64,000 nucleotides of DNA from Paraphoma chrysanthemicola (lineage: Eukaryota; Ascomycota; Dothideomycetes; Pleosporales; Phaeosphaeriaceae). Below the pieces are notes generated by a model, which was not told the origin of the DNA, searched no databases, and saw only the letters and a list, made by a program, of their open reading frames with translations. Every line of letters begins with the position of its first letter. Position 1 is the stretch's first letter. The stretch spans positions 868,001 to 932,000 of the forward strand of contig JAGMWG010000005.1 of NCBI GenBank assembly GCA_020744225.1, written 5' to 3'. Below are positions 22,420-34,059 of this stretch, piece by piece. The translations under genes were made by a program, and so were the position numbers.

Positions 22420-23179
22420 ATGATCACTATGCCTAAGATCGATAAGGCCCCAGCATCGCACCGGAACTCCATCTCAACCGCGTCCGCAGCGGGAGGAGGC
22501 ACACGGAGCTCCTCGTGGTCAGCCAAGGACGATGAGACCCTCATACAGGCCAGGGCCCAAGGCCTCAACTGGAACCAAATTTCGCCGAAGCACTTCCCGT
22601 CGAAGTCCGCAAATGCCTGCCGCAAGAGGCACGAGCGGTTGATGGAGCGACAGAATGCCGAACAATGGGACGGCGTTAAACTAGACATCCTAGCACAAGC
22701 GTACATGGAGGTCCGTCGCGAGATGTGGAGCATTCTTGCCGCTCGCGTCGGAGAGAAGTGGCCCCTCGTTGAACAAAAGGTACAAGACCATGACTTGTCC
22801 ACCAATGGTTTCTCATACTAACTCGAGATAGTGTATGGAGAAGGGCATCAAGAACCTCACACAGGCCGCTCGGTCCGCGCAGAAGAAGCAGAACGATGGT
22901 ACCTACCACGACCACGAAGATAGCGGGATTGGCATTTCTGACCTCGAAGAAGAGTCGAGCCCTGCGGACATGGGACCGAGCGTGTCTGAGGCTCACTTTC
23001 CCACATACGCTGTTGGCTACCCTTCACAACAACAGCGCGTACCAAGCATCCAATCAATGCTTCAATCGACGTACCACCCCTCGCAATACATCCAGCAGCC
23101 AATGCCGCACCAGCATCAACACCAACATATGCATCAGCATCCACATCCACATCAACACCAGCACCAGCACCCGCAGTAA
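22420..23179 (+). CDS. Myb/SANT-like protein with His/Gln-rich tail
   Basis: Exons 22420-22779 and 22832-23179 give 235 aa; the intron (GTACAAG to GAGATAG, branch CTAAC) is 52 nt. Residues about 30-75 form a Myb-like unit with spaced tryptophans (SSWSAKDDETLIQARAQG, then LNWNQISPKHFPSKS and ACRKRHERLM). A second helix-rich unit at about 85-125 (MWSILAARVGEKWPLVEQK) crosses the splice site. The rest is Ser/Gln-rich and ends in 23 residues of almost only His, Gln and Pro. Fungal relatives are usually treated as putative DNA-binding regulators; no target is visible. A second ATG three codons downstream is equally possible as start. Confidence 0.85.
23108..23176 (+). repeat. His/Gln codon repeat at the 3' end of the Myb-like gene
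   Basis: Twenty-three consecutive codons encode His, Gln, Pro and one Met, built from CAC/CAT/CAG/CAA units. It is a low-complexity coding repeat likely to vary in length. Confidence 0.8.
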
Positions 23180-24295
23180 AAGCACTGCACGCGTGGTAGC
23201 TTCGGCCTTTTTGCCTCTTCTTGTTCATTCATCTATATCTCCTTTTCACGATCCTTACGGCACTACACACCTCCAGTCCGGCTTTCAGTAGCGCATCTCT
23301 GTACCACCACCAGCCAGCATTAGCCGTCTTCGATACCATTCGCGTCCAAATTTTCAAATCTCCTCGGTTTTTCGTTTCACGATATCAGGTAGAGCAGTAT
23401 CTGCCAGCAAGGTAACCATTTCCTACTTGCATGGGCGGCGTTGGATAGTAATCAGGTCATGGACAAACTGGACATTCGCTTGGTTCTTAAAATGGGCGCA
23501 TTACGGTGCATCGTTGGCGCATCACGATCATTTGTTGCGGTGTCATTGGTGTATTGGAGCATAGATTCTTTTTCTCTTTGTGCGTACTTGCTGCTGTAGT
23601 TGTACGCTTTTTGTCCAATGACAATTTTTTCCCTGCACTATACTTTCTATTTTCGTGAACAGAATTCGTACAGCTACAGTTCTCCCAAGCTTGCCAATTG
23701 CATTGTGTTTCCATTTGTGTAAGTACAACACCGACCGGCGCGTCCCCCCGTGCTTCGCGCCCAACTCGACCATACATGCATCCGCACTGCAACCACCTCG
23801 CAGCTCGCGTCTCAGAGTCGAAAGTCCAGAAACTATGCTCAGGCACTTCCCCACCTTCCAGAACACTATTCGTGCTCAGATATTCGTTGCACAAGATCCT
23901 GCATAGCCTCACGCAATGCACATGCACACAGCCCGCTCCCTCCCACCCCTCCTCACAACGCAACCCCAACCGTGCCCTACCAATACTCACACCTGCATCC
24001 CTCGGCCCCCAAAATAGTTTGTCCCCATCTCATCTGCAGCGGAACGCTCGGTTCCCGTCGCACGCGACACGCGACGATTTCTATCCGTCGTGCAGAGTGC
24101 AGCAACCCGTCAGATGCCATCTCATCTCAGACCAGCACACAACGGTTCACGGACCCACCCGCTGCACGCGTCCGCGCTAAAATCGCATCATGACATAACC
24201 ACCGCCGGTCGGCGCGCGCTGCACGCTCCGCCTCAACCCACAAATCCCGTCTTTGTAACCGCGACAATGGGCACCAAGCAGGACCGACACAAGCA
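23180..24295. other. Spacer between Myb-like and sirtuin genes
   Basis: No gene supported in about 1.1 kb. It includes the sirtuin 5' leader and the start of its upstream ORF. Confidence 0.5.
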
Positions 24296-24347
24296 ATGCC
24301 CCTCCTGCGCGTCCCCTACACTGATCCCCTGCCCCTGCCAAAAATAA
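24267..24347 (+). other. Upstream ORF overlapping the sirtuin start
   Basis: ATG at 24267 in a strong context (A at -3, G at +4) opens a 26-codon frame ending TAA at 24347. It begins 29 nt before the sirtuin ATG, in another frame, and ends inside the sirtuin coding sequence, so it could lower sirtuin translation. Confidence 0.5.
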
Positions 24348-25556
24348 TCCCCGCCAGCGCACATACGCCGAGCGGTGCCCTCGCCGCACTTGTCGAGTTC
24401 CTTGCTCCGTCGCTGGGATCCAGCACCACGCCGCATTCGAGGATTTCCTCGAGGCTGAATAGTTCTGCCAAGGGGGCACGGAAAGATGGGAAGACGCTCC
24501 TGCTTACCGGCGCGGGCATTTCGGTAGCATCAGGATTGGCAGACTATCGTGGTGCTAATGGAACGTATACGTTGAATAAAACGTATCGGCCGATTTACTA
24601 CAACGAGTTCTGTGAGAATCATGAGGCGAGGAAGAGGTACTGGGCTCGCAGTTTCCTGGGCTGGACGAATTTGGATCGAGCGAGGCCAAACAATGCACAC
24701 AAGGCATGTGGGGAGTTGGGACGGTTGGGCGTCGTAGGAAGTGTGATTACACAAAGTATGTGGATTCATTCTTGAGCTTCAGTGGAACACTTTCCGAGCA
24801 TGGGATACGGGAAGCTGACAAATAATGCCAGACGTCGACTCCTTCCACCCAACCGCCCACACACACCTCCCCACCATCGAACTCCATGGCTACCTCCGCT
24901 CTCTTGTCTGCCTAACCTGCCGCAACGAGTACCCGCGCCACGCCTTCCAGAAGCAGCTCGCGAGCCTAAATCCCTCATGGGCCGCTTTCCTCGAAGAAAT
25001 GCTCGCGTCCGGTGCCCTGGACACCGAGAACCCCATCGAGCGGCGCAAGAAGGGCCTCAAGACAAACCCTGACGGTGACGTCGACATCCCGGACGCGCCA
25101 TACACAACGTTCAGATACCCAGCGTGTCCAACATGCTTGGAGAAACCACCACGCAACCCCACAGGCGGTATCGTGCGCATCGAGACAGACAAAGATGGCG
25201 CGTGGTCTCCAAACAGTCAGGGCGGCGTACTCAAACCCGCCGTTATCATGTTCGGCGAGTCAATACCAGCAGCAACCAAAATCGCTGCTGAAGAAGCTGT
25301 CGATGCAGCGGGCAGGATACTTGTCATTGGTAGTAGTCTGGCTACCTACTCGGCATGGCGACTAGTCAAGCGCGCAAAGGAACGGCATATGCCGATTGGA
25401 ATATTGAATATGGGTGGCGCGAGAGGAGAAGAGAGTTTCTTTGCGGATGTACAGGAGGTAAACACGGGGAGGGAGGCGGTGAGGTGCAGTGTAAATGCGG
25501 AAGAAGTGTTGCCCAAGATTGTGGGGGTATTAGAAGAGATGAGGAGCAAGAGGTGA
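24296..25556 (+). CDS. Sirtuin (SIR2 family), SIRT4-like
   Basis: Exons 24296-24755 and 24832-25556 give 394 aa. The join restores the conserved VITQ-NVDSFH motif exactly. The NAD-binding start is LLLTGAGISVASGLADYRG near residue 71. The catalytic His is in IELHG near 172. Zinc cysteines are CLTC near 180 and CPTC near 252, and the late Rossmann motif is VIGSSLATYSAWRL. The GLADYRGANGTY form and spacing fit class II (SIRT4-like) enzymes, which in animals act in mitochondria as ADP-ribosyl- or lipoamidases/deacylases. The large insertion between the two zinc Cys pairs is longer than in classical Sir2. The N-terminus is hydrophobic/proline-rich, not a clear presequence. Substrate unknown. Confidence 0.92.
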
Positions 25557-25746
25557 CATCGTGATTGTGATTGAAACGACGTAAAAGAAGTAGAAACATG
25601 TGAAAATATCGCGATCTAGCGCTTTGGATATATAGACATGAACATCCCATCGCATCCCAAACATCAAAGTCCCCGATCCCAAATTCTTAAACGCCACAAA
25701 TGCACCAAAGCACATGAACTTCTTCCCCTCTAAATCCTTGCCCTTC

Positions 25747-27945
25747 TCACGCAAAATCATACCCATCCCCATCCCCATCCTCATCAACAACAACGCTCCG
25801 CATCCCTCCCTCTTCCGCTTCCTCATCCACTTCCTTCATCTCCTCCCTTAATCTCCGCTCCTCAAGCAACACTCTCAACCTCCCTCCAACGGCCTTCAAC
25901 TCCTCACTACACCGCACGCACACCCTGAGCCGACACCACGTACAGCTCCACTTCCGGTCTCGCGCGTTCTCGTGGCACACCATGCAGCCCATGGGCTGGA
26001 ATGCGTTGTTGCTCCAGATGGACGTTGCGTGCGATGTATAACACTTCATGTGCGCGGAGGTGATGGCCGGGATGAGTGTTGCGGGGAGCGGGATAGGTTG
26101 GCGGGTAAGCGGTGTGAAAGGGGGTGGGGTGTGAGGTTCATCTGGGGAGGTAGGGACAGGTGGGGTGGTGGTAGATTTGGTCGGGGGTTGAGATGTTTGT
26201 TGGGTAGATTGAGACGTGGATTGGACGAGGGAGTCTGCGCGTGGTGGTGGTGGTGGTTTTGTGGTTTGCGCGTACGGTTCGGGTGTCTTTGCCTCTACGA
26301 TCGCGGGTTCTGTTCTAAGTGGTCGATGTTCGGATTTACTTGGTGGCGTTGGTGCTCGCCCTGGCTCGAAGCTGAACGGCCTTCGTTGCTCCGGGAGCGG
26401 CGAGAGTGGCGAGATGACTTGATCTGCTGGAACTTCTGGCTTGAGCGTCGGCGAGGGTGTCATTTCTGGGGTAAGCGTCTCGATTTGCTTTGTCGGAACG
26501 GGCGGAGCGGGTCTCTGTGCCTGTACAATCACAAATATCAGCATTTGTCCAAGACTTTTACTTGTAGTACGAAGAGTAAACGGGTAATCTGACCGTATGT
26601 GGTTCCAGATACTACCGGATGAGAACAGGCGGAGGGAAAGGGAGATGAATTCTCACCTTCAACAAGCTGAATCCAGTACTGCTCTTTCCGCGAACGTGCT
26701 TTGGCGATATTGGCGCGCCGCCTCTAGCGCGGGGGTTCGAGGGAAGACCGATGGCTGTGACGGCTTTTCGTGGCGGGACAGGTGCAACAATCAACGGCTT
26801 GTCTTCCTCTGGTGTTGGTGGTAGTTCATTGAGCGTAGGTCGGTCGCGTTGAAAGTTTTCCTGATACGCTTCTGAAACCCGCTCTTTAGGCTCCGAGGCT
26901 TCTTGCTGTGATGTCCTTGAAGCCTGGTTGTCGACACTCTTCTTCCTTGGTGCGGAAGTCGGAGGAAGAGGGCCACCTTTGCCGCCTCGTGGTCCGGTGC
27001 CGAGTTCTGCAAGACTTTTAAACTTCCTCGCTGCTGCTATGGCAGGCAGCGCCTTCCTCTTCACTACTGCTCCAGCATCTACAGTCGACGGTCGCTCGGA
27101 CTGTGGAGGTTTGGTCTCGCCCTGAGATAGAAGAGAATCGTTCCTGGCCAGGTCGGTCTGTGACTTTGATTGGTGCAGGCCTACTGGTGGCTGTTGAACG
27201 TTTGACCTTCGCGTGGACTTCTCCGGCGGGGGTGGTGGCGGTGAGGGCAGACCTTTCGCTTCCAAGCCTGATGGGACTGGAGCAGTTTGGGCCCGAATTG
27301 GAAGAGAGGGCGTAGGTGGAACTATCGCGGTAGATCCGTTGCTAGTGACTAAGTTCAAGGATGGAGGTTTGGCTCCTCGGGACAAGCTGCGGTAGAGAAT
27401 CTTCTTCCTTGAGCGTGTCTCCGGAGAATCATCTCGCGGGTCGCGTGGAGAGGGTGGAGCGTCTTCAATAACTATTGTTTGTTAGCAAATGCTGCTTCTA
27501 ATCGGTGCGGTAAGAAGAAAGAAGAGTAATACAGGCATCTAACATGTAGAAGTGTCAAATATTCACATTGCAAGGTAGTAAGGAGTAAAGTTATGTGGTA
27601 TGCGCAAACATAAGACATGATTCATTCCGAGAAACAAATCGAATCACCGTCCTTGGTCCTCATCTTGTCGCATATGAAGGATATGAACTTACCTCGAAGC
27701 TGGAATTTCATGCTCATTCGCTGTTCGGCCCTTTGCACGGCGGGTAAGGGCTTATTTCGCAGGCTATCGGAACGAGGCGGTGGTGGCGGAAGTTCCTTTT
27801 CTGCCTGCACAGGAGAGAATGTTGAGGGCGACACTTCGCTGTGTTCGAAGGAGCTCCCATACGCGCTCAGTAACGCGCTCACGACATCTTGTCGCGAAGA
27901 TGGAGCAGCCAGCCCGTAGCTTTGCTGGGCTGCGACTCCGTTCAT
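25747..27945 (-). CDS. Proline-rich protein with Cys-rich C-terminal module
   Basis: Minus-strand exons 27945-27693, 27471-26657 and 26520-25747 join in phase to 613 aa. Introns are 221 and 136 nt, longer than elsewhere in the window; the first ends TAACAAACAATAG. I do not recognise a named gene. Residues 1 to about 480 are disordered, rich in Pro, Ser, Thr and Lys, with poly-Pro runs (KELPPPPPRSDS, LPSPPPPPPEKS) that look like SH3/WW or profilin ligands. Near residue 525 starts a compact domain beginning HMKCYTSHATSIWSNNAFQ, then GCMVCHEN, SCTWCRLRVCVRCSEEL: eight Cys/His in zinc-finger-like spacing (C-x2-C and C-x2-C-x4-C-x2-C). A Glu/Arg helix and an acidic tail (DEDGDGDGYDFA) close it. 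A scaffolding role is a guess. Confidence 0.8.
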
Positions 27946-29172
27946 GGTAGAGTCTATGGGAGTGAAGTGGGTGCGCACTGAATTTGTGTAGGAACTGAGA
28001 CAGAATAACGTGCTGAGAGGGCTGGTGTGGAGCGACTGTGGTGTTGGACTGGAAAAGAGTGTGTAGAGAACAGCAAAAGAGCGACTGAGCCACAAAAAGG
28101 AATGTAGATTGGTTTCCAGCCCCAAGTAATATCGACTTCTGTCAAAGAGTGCAAAGAACGAGAGAGAGTAAAGGAGTACGCATTGCCAGCTCGCGACGAA
28201 GCTGGGTGTCTCAGGTACAAAACTCAGGCATGGATGACGGCTGGCGGGCAAGGCTCGGGCCCGCTGGCTCCATCAAACGCATAAATGTTTGACATTCGGC
28301 CCAGCTGCTACCTGGCCTGTCATAGGAAGCTGATCAGTGGTCGCTCCGCATGCTCCGCCTGAGGACGGGTTATCCATGCAAGGATGGAGGGCGTTTGAGA
28401 TGACACGGATGGTAGCCGGTCCCACCAACACGGCAGATTCTGGATGATCTTCCGGGGTTTTTGGATCAGCCAGAATACTGGAACCACTATTTGTTAGTTG
28501 CGCGAGCTGGTATCACGGCACGACGAGTGCATTCTTGCCATCAGAACGTGCCATAGGCAGGATGTTGGTGAAGTGGCTGAAGCACAAAGTGAGGTTCTGA
28601 CGTTCAGGGGACGCGACGTTGTCAAATCACATCACCCCGCAAGTCTGATCGTCGCACGTGACGGCCGTATCGCGTTTCAGATGACCCGAATAGCACAATG
28701 ACACGCCCTAATATCGGCCCACGCTGCATAAGCGTTGACGTGTAACGCTCACAGGGTGCCACCACCAGAGCGCACGAGCATCGCTGCTTCGTCTTTGGCA
28801 TGCGTCATACCTCGGAGAAATGGGCGAGCAAACAAAATGATGATAATGCAAGCAAGCTTGTTATCGATTGTGTTTCCCAGATGCTAGAGACGATCGCAGC
28901 AGATAGATTGACCAAATTTCGCACGGGTCTTCTAGTGCGCCTCGTGCAACAGACTACACACCTTAGACGAACACAAGCCCAATCGGAAGACGCGATGCTG
29001 CCCTAGGCTCGTGAAACAACTATTATTGGCTTCATGTGTTAGCCATCATCCATATATCCAACACCGTCTACCTTGAATATCCTGTGCAAAAAACTGGATC
29101 ACCGTGAGTAGTTTTGTCCAGCGGCACCTCAAGATGTTGGGTGCTTGCCTTCCAGGTGCTCTTAGGGCTACT
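27946..29172. other. Intergenic region
   Basis: No gene seen in 1.2 kb between the proline-rich gene start and the HET gene 3' end. Reading frames on both strands are short and lack conserved motifs. Confidence 0.5.
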
Positions 29173-30537
29173 TTAGACGTATGAATCCCGCGGGTATACG
29201 GGTTCATCATACCAGAGTGTCTGACTGTCGTTGATGCGGTATTCTTCCTCAATCTCGTTTTGCCAGGCCTCGAATCTCCTACGCTCTACTGCTTCAGGAT
29301 CACTCTCGGGTTGTTTAGATTCGAAGTACTGTCGTGTGCTCCATATCTCGAACCACCAACGTTTAGATTGGGGGACCACTTCATCAGCTTGCTCAAAGCC
29401 CACCAGCGCACCTGGCCACTGGTCTCCTTCAACATAACAAAGGTCAGACAACCGCTGGAGTCTATATCGTAATATTCGCCGAAGTGCAAGAATTTCTGCT
29501 TCATTGAAGCACATCAGGTCAGCTAGCCTGTACAATGTGCGCGTATGTTCGTTCGTCTCTCTTCTTTTCTGGTGATGTGCGAGGCTGAAGTAGTAGCGCT
29601 TGTAGACCCCATTGTAAAGGTGGTTGCACAAATCAGCAAAGACTTGTTGCGTCGACTTTGCATAATCCACTGCTACACGATCTCCTGGATGTAGGATGCC
29701 CTGCAATGCATATATTCTGTCACGTGGGTTCTCACAGCCCCGCGTCATGAAGTCCAGTAACAGTCCATGCAGTCGATGTTCAATGGAGGGAAGTAAAGTG
29801 TATTTCCAAGCACCGAGCCTGTGGAATATTGGACGTGCAACGTGAGAGTCATCCATTAACGTCTCCAATGCATCCGAGATATTTTCTGGCCAGCGAAGTT
29901 TCGTGTCAACCTCAAGTAACCAACGAAATTCGAAGAGCATCCTGATGCGCTTCGCCAATAGAAGTTCTTGTACGATCCAGAGCCGCTGGAAATAGTTCTG
30001 GTGGAGCCCAATTTTGATAGCATCTACCCACTCATGGCGCGGGCGCCCTTGGGCCTCTCTTATAGCCTGTCGCCGTTCAATATGCATCGGCAGGGCCTCA
30101 AAGCCTAGCCAAGCTACCACTGATGTGGCTTTTTTAAAGATTTCACTCATCATCTGGACTTGATGGTTGCGCTCTAACGTCGTAGATTGATCGATCGACA
30201 GTTGATCGATCCAGAAATACTTGTCTGAACGGTGCTTCTCTTGCTGCTCACGGAAGACGAAGAGAAAGTCGAACAGATTCTCTCGCACTTTCAGCTTCGT
30301 GATTTCTGAGGTTTGATCTTGGACGTGAATCTCATATGCGGGATCTGGTGGTCTCCAGACATATGACAAGGCCGTGAAAGGCGGCGCTTTGGAAAGGTCG
30401 AAGATGTTGATTTCGACATTGATTGGATCATCAAAAGAAGAAGGCTTCAGCAGATGTATGAGTCGTATTTGCTGTGTTGTATGGTCCAGTGTTTGGTATT
30501 TGTAGCTCGCGTGAGCTGAGCCTCCGTCGGATGACAT
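29173..30537 (-). CDS. HET-domain (heterokaryon incompatibility) protein
   Basis: A single exon of 454 aa starting at the first in-frame ATG (30537); the frame opens further upstream only with non-ATG codons. The HET domain spans about residues 50-205: FTALSYVW, then KYFWIDQLSIDQ, VVAWLGFEA and RLWIVQELLLA. The second conserved block CENPRDRIYALQGILHPGD is near 265. Compared with the usual SYVWG and WIDALCINQ, Gly becomes Arg and Cys-Ile-Asn becomes Ser-Ile-Asp, so it is a diverged copy. HET proteins act in non-self recognition and can trigger cell death when heterokaryons form. Most fungal genomes hold many copies of unknown specificity. No NACHT/WD or other partner domain is attached. No intact neighbour suggests a het pair. 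Confidence 0.9.
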   Translation of the reverse strand: MSSDGGSAHASYKYQTLDHTTQQIRLIHLLKPSSFDDPINVEINIFDLSKAPPFTALSYVWRPPDPAYEIHVQDQTSEITKLKVRENLFDFLFVFREQQEKHRSDKYFWIDQLSIDQSTTLERNHQVQMMSEIFKKATSVVAWLGFEALPMHIERRQAIREAQGRPRHEWVDAIKIGLHQNYFQRLWIVQELLLAKRIRMLFEFRWLLEVDTKLRWPENISDALETLMDDSHVARPIFHRLGAWKYTLLPSIEHRLHGLLLDFMTRGCENPRDRIYALQGILHPGDRVAVDYAKSTQQVFADLCNHLYNGVYKRYYFSLAHHQKRRETNEHTRTLYRLADLMCFNEAEILALRRILRYRLQRLSDLCYVEGDQWPGALVGFEQADEVVPQSKRWWFEIWSTRQYFESKQPESDPEAVERRRFEAWQNEIEEEYRINDSQTLWYDEPVYPRDSYV

Positions 30538-31132
30538 GGTGAGGCATCGACCCGGGTAGCGCAAAGGCAAAGTGTAAGCGCCCCGAGGTTGAATGTCCAA
30601 CTACGATTGATCCGATAGATGCGTATGACGCACGCAATGTTGAACGGTAGACATCTGCTGTCTGTCGGCATGTGATGAGTTTGCGATGAAGGTAACATAG
30701 GCAGGCGGGGGCTGCGAGTATGGTGGTGGCTTAGCCAAGCAAGTACAAACGAACGGCGAGACCAATCAGGATGGAATATTCCTGTTTGAGCATTTCATCT
30801 AGCTATGATGGAATCTACAGCCTAATTCTCCTTCCATATTTCCAATATCGTCGACAAATGAGTTCAGATGCCCTTCACTGTTCGGGACACATCCAAACAT
30901 TACATATGCTATCTCATCCTTATGTCTAAGCCTCGTTCAGTATGAGAGCCTGAGCTCTGCATCTATCCAAAATCCGGTGGGTATCCAAAACTCGAAATGC
31001 ACCACCTGGTATGCCCAAACAAAACAAAAATACCAACCCAGGCGCCGTCGCTAATGACCGATTGACCTTAGTCATCGGAGTGAAGTCGTAAAGCTAAGTA
31101 GTTACAAGAAGTGTACATATGGTATCGCCCAA
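30538..31132. other. Spacer between HET gene and Cys-rich protein gene
   Basis: No gene seen; slightly AT-richer than the flanking coding DNA. Confidence 0.45.
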
Positions 31133-32401
31133 TTATTGGAACAAGTAGAGTACAAGCATTAGGATGAGCGTCATCGTGGGTGTGAACGACGGGCTCGTGG
31201 TTGTTGCAGCGGCTTTAAGTGGTGCCGCTGTGACATTGACGAATGATCGTCCGCACGAAATCGACAATTGTTGTGCGGCTGTGCTGTATGTTCTCGCGAT
31301 GGGCTGCGTGGCGTTGTTGCTGTACTGCGCGAAAACGGCCATTGCGTCTTGAAGACACTAGATACATTAGGCGGGGTCATTGTGTAGAGCGAGGTGGTGG
31401 AGCTTACAGAATTGCATGACGGGCGCGAGCCAGCAGGAAGCTCTTGTCCAACAGGAAGGTAGTATGGATAAGAATCTGTGGTTGATGACGTGTTGCTGAC
31501 TGCATTTGCAAAGCAGTAGCTTCCTTCCTGGTCCCTCAAGCAACTTGCTTGGTATGCAACAGGATATGCAATCAAGCCATTAAGAGCCTGAATAATGTTG
31601 GGGTTGTCGTTGTCAAGATCCACCTTGCACGCAGATGAGGTTTGCAACTCGCGCGCAAAGTTATCCATGGTCTGTTTGCATTCTGTTGCGTTCACCCCGC
31701 AGGTCGCATCGAGTGTCTGAGTGATGCGAAGATACGATTTTGAAGCGTCAAAGAAACCGCTAGAGGTCTGCTTCCCATCAGTTCCAATGTTTTGTGCTAC
31801 GTCCACTTTGATGTCTTACCTGCAGCATCAGAGAAAAGGGATGACATTTCTTGAAAGAGTCGTTTGTGCGAAGTCGAGTCAAGAATTGCGCACATGTCGT
31901 TGTGAAATTATTGGAGAGGCCAGTGTCGAGTGGCTCTGGCACCGCGAACTCCTTGTTTCCTCCACTGGTATCGGTCGCCAAGGCGCGCTTCGATGGCGGA
32001 GTGTACACTGTGTCGCTGCCTTCGTCATCGTTGTGTAGTGGAGGCATCAACAGCGGAGGGGCCGGTGGTGGTCGATGGTCGATGTAGAGAGATGATCCCT
32101 TCCAAGCTAGGTCGTCTTCCACGTGCACGGCAAGCAACGTTGGACGATCACCATTGGCAGCGGTTGCAGTACCAATGAGCGAGCTGCAAAGAAAGAATGC
32201 GGCGAAAAGAGAGAACAGCCTGTGAAATTTTGATGCGGGGAGCACAAGTCTTAACAAGGAGGCGGCGGGACGGCTGGTCTTCGCGTTTTGCTTCCTTCGC
32301 GTTTCTGCGTTTGGCAGGGGAGCAGCCTCATGGTGAGACAGTCTCGACCCGTGCGCCGGTCCCGATTCGTTTCCGCGTAGCACGAAGGAGTTCGAGCCCA
32401 T
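31133..32401 (-). CDS. Cys-rich surface-type protein, likely GPI-anchored (DUF7729-like)
   Basis: Minus-strand exons 32401-31820, 31767-31408 and 31357-31133 give 388 aa, with all phases zero. A hydrophobic stretch at residues 58-80 (LFSLFAAFFLCSSLIGTATA) after a basic N-terminus acts as a signal or anchor. The ectodomain holds spaced cysteines (TTTCAQFL, FKKCHPF, DATCGVNATECK, SSACKVDL, QASCLRD, GSYCFANA, RPSCNS-CLQDA, SISCGRSF) and several N-glycosylation sites. The C-terminus is Ser/Thr/Ala-rich and ends in a hydrophobic tail (TLILMLVLYLFQ) with nothing after it, a GPI-attachment pattern. This matches a fungal family I recall as DUF7729, with no known function. Frame upstream of 32401 opens only with non-ATG codons. 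Confidence 0.83.
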
Positions 32402-34059
32402 GATAACGTTCTGGTGACTCTCGATGGTACTATTCTTGTCCACACGGTTGCTTCAGACTCTTGCAAACCATTGCCGACTCGTTGCTAAACTCGGCGTGAA
32501 AGCGTTGTTGGGAGCCAACGTCCACTGACGCCTCCCTATTACGCTCACAAATGGTCCCTTGCAGCTCTCGGCAGCGGTCCGCAGTGCCTCAAGTGCTGAC
32601 GATCGTAGTTTGATTGTGATGTGATGGCAAAGTTAAAAGAGTGTCGGCCAGTTGGAGGATGCAAAGCAGCGGCCTGCTTGTCGATGTCGATCACCAAACG
32701 GTCTCCCGGGATTCTTCGTTGTTTTAACGTGCTTGCGAGAAGCCGTCCCTTATGTTGGGCTGGTGCAGTGTCGAGCGTGCGGCACCTAACCCCTCGTAGC
32801 AATGTCAATAAAGCCACCCACGCCTCCATGGGCTTCATGGGAGCGAATTCGATCGTTCGGCTGACGACTGGGCATTGCGAGTTCGGTTAATAGCGGATTC
32901 GTCCAAAACTGACCTCTGGGTGATCGGGGCGATAGGTTGGCTTGTGCAATGCAATCTAAATCGTGGTGCGATTAACCGCGTTGAGGCAGAAGAACCGTGC
33001 GCAGGGGGAGGTCTAGCCCGCGGAGGTCTAACAAGGGGAGCCTTGTTACTTGGCGACCCGATTTCTGCACGGCATCATTCCTCAATCCGTCCTTCAGCAA
33101 AGGGTCTGCGATAGCGGGGCCGTTCGAAGGTTCAAGGTGAGAATTCATCAAGAAGGTTTGCAGCCCAAGAGAATATCTCGACGCCAGCGGTCCTAATTGT
33201 CCGGTCCCCTCTACTTTCTCGGCTTTAATGGGGCATAAATGACCCACATTCCTTATAGACTGGGACAGCAGATACTCATCTGGACAGCCCTACCCTGGCA
33301 CGAGCAATATGAACTGCAGAGGAGCGAACACTCCGGATTATTGCCAAGGCGGTACGGATCATATGCCGCAGCAGCGACATGGAAGAGTTCATTGGAAGAA
33401 AGGCATTGACGAACCCAAGACGCGAACACGATCGGCATAAGATCCACAGAGTACATATACAATAGTAGGTCCCAAACATTCCTTGCGTCAACTGACCTGA
33501 CCATGATGTTGCCGCGACGCACATATGGGTGGTAACCTGGGATTGGCCTTCTCCCTACAGGTTCGGCGTTGGCTCCGTCAGCTGAGAAACCTGCACGGCG
33601 CATTCATTGGATCACGGCTCCTCCATACCCAGGTTAAATGTCCGAAGAGGTTGCATCGCTCACAGTGCCTTTCTGCTCGACCAAACTGGTCTGCAAAATT
33701 CGGACCTTCACAATTGACTGGCATACACAGCAAATTGGCGACGAAACGGTTCGAGGAGCATTTCGTATGCTACCTATCGATTGGCCATGCTGGAGCTCGT
33801 CTCCCGCCCGGCCTAAGTGCGTCTGGGCTGACCTTCCCCAAGGTGCTAGAAGGCGACCTGGTGAGATGGCCAAGTCGACCATCAGTACCCACGGATCAGT
33901 TTGCGTACCGCGCAGTCAAGGATGCAATGGTTCAACAGTGCGGCTGCTGTTGAGCGTGACGCAAACATTCGATCGATCCATCTGCCATGACTAAGACCTC
34001 CCTAAGAACCAACATGGCGTGACCTGCCAAGGCCCAGCGCAGTGCCTGCAGCCGCGCAA
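32402..34059. other. Long intergenic region
   Basis: No gene supported in 1.66 kb; candidate frames on both strands lack codon bias, motifs or sensible starts. A small direct repeat GGAGGTCTA occurs at 33007-33015 and 33022-33030. Confidence 0.5.

Noticed and set aside
33253..33603. 116-codon minus-strand frame in the long spacer left of the MFS gene
   Set aside because: No conserved motif, unclear start and no matching exon nearby.
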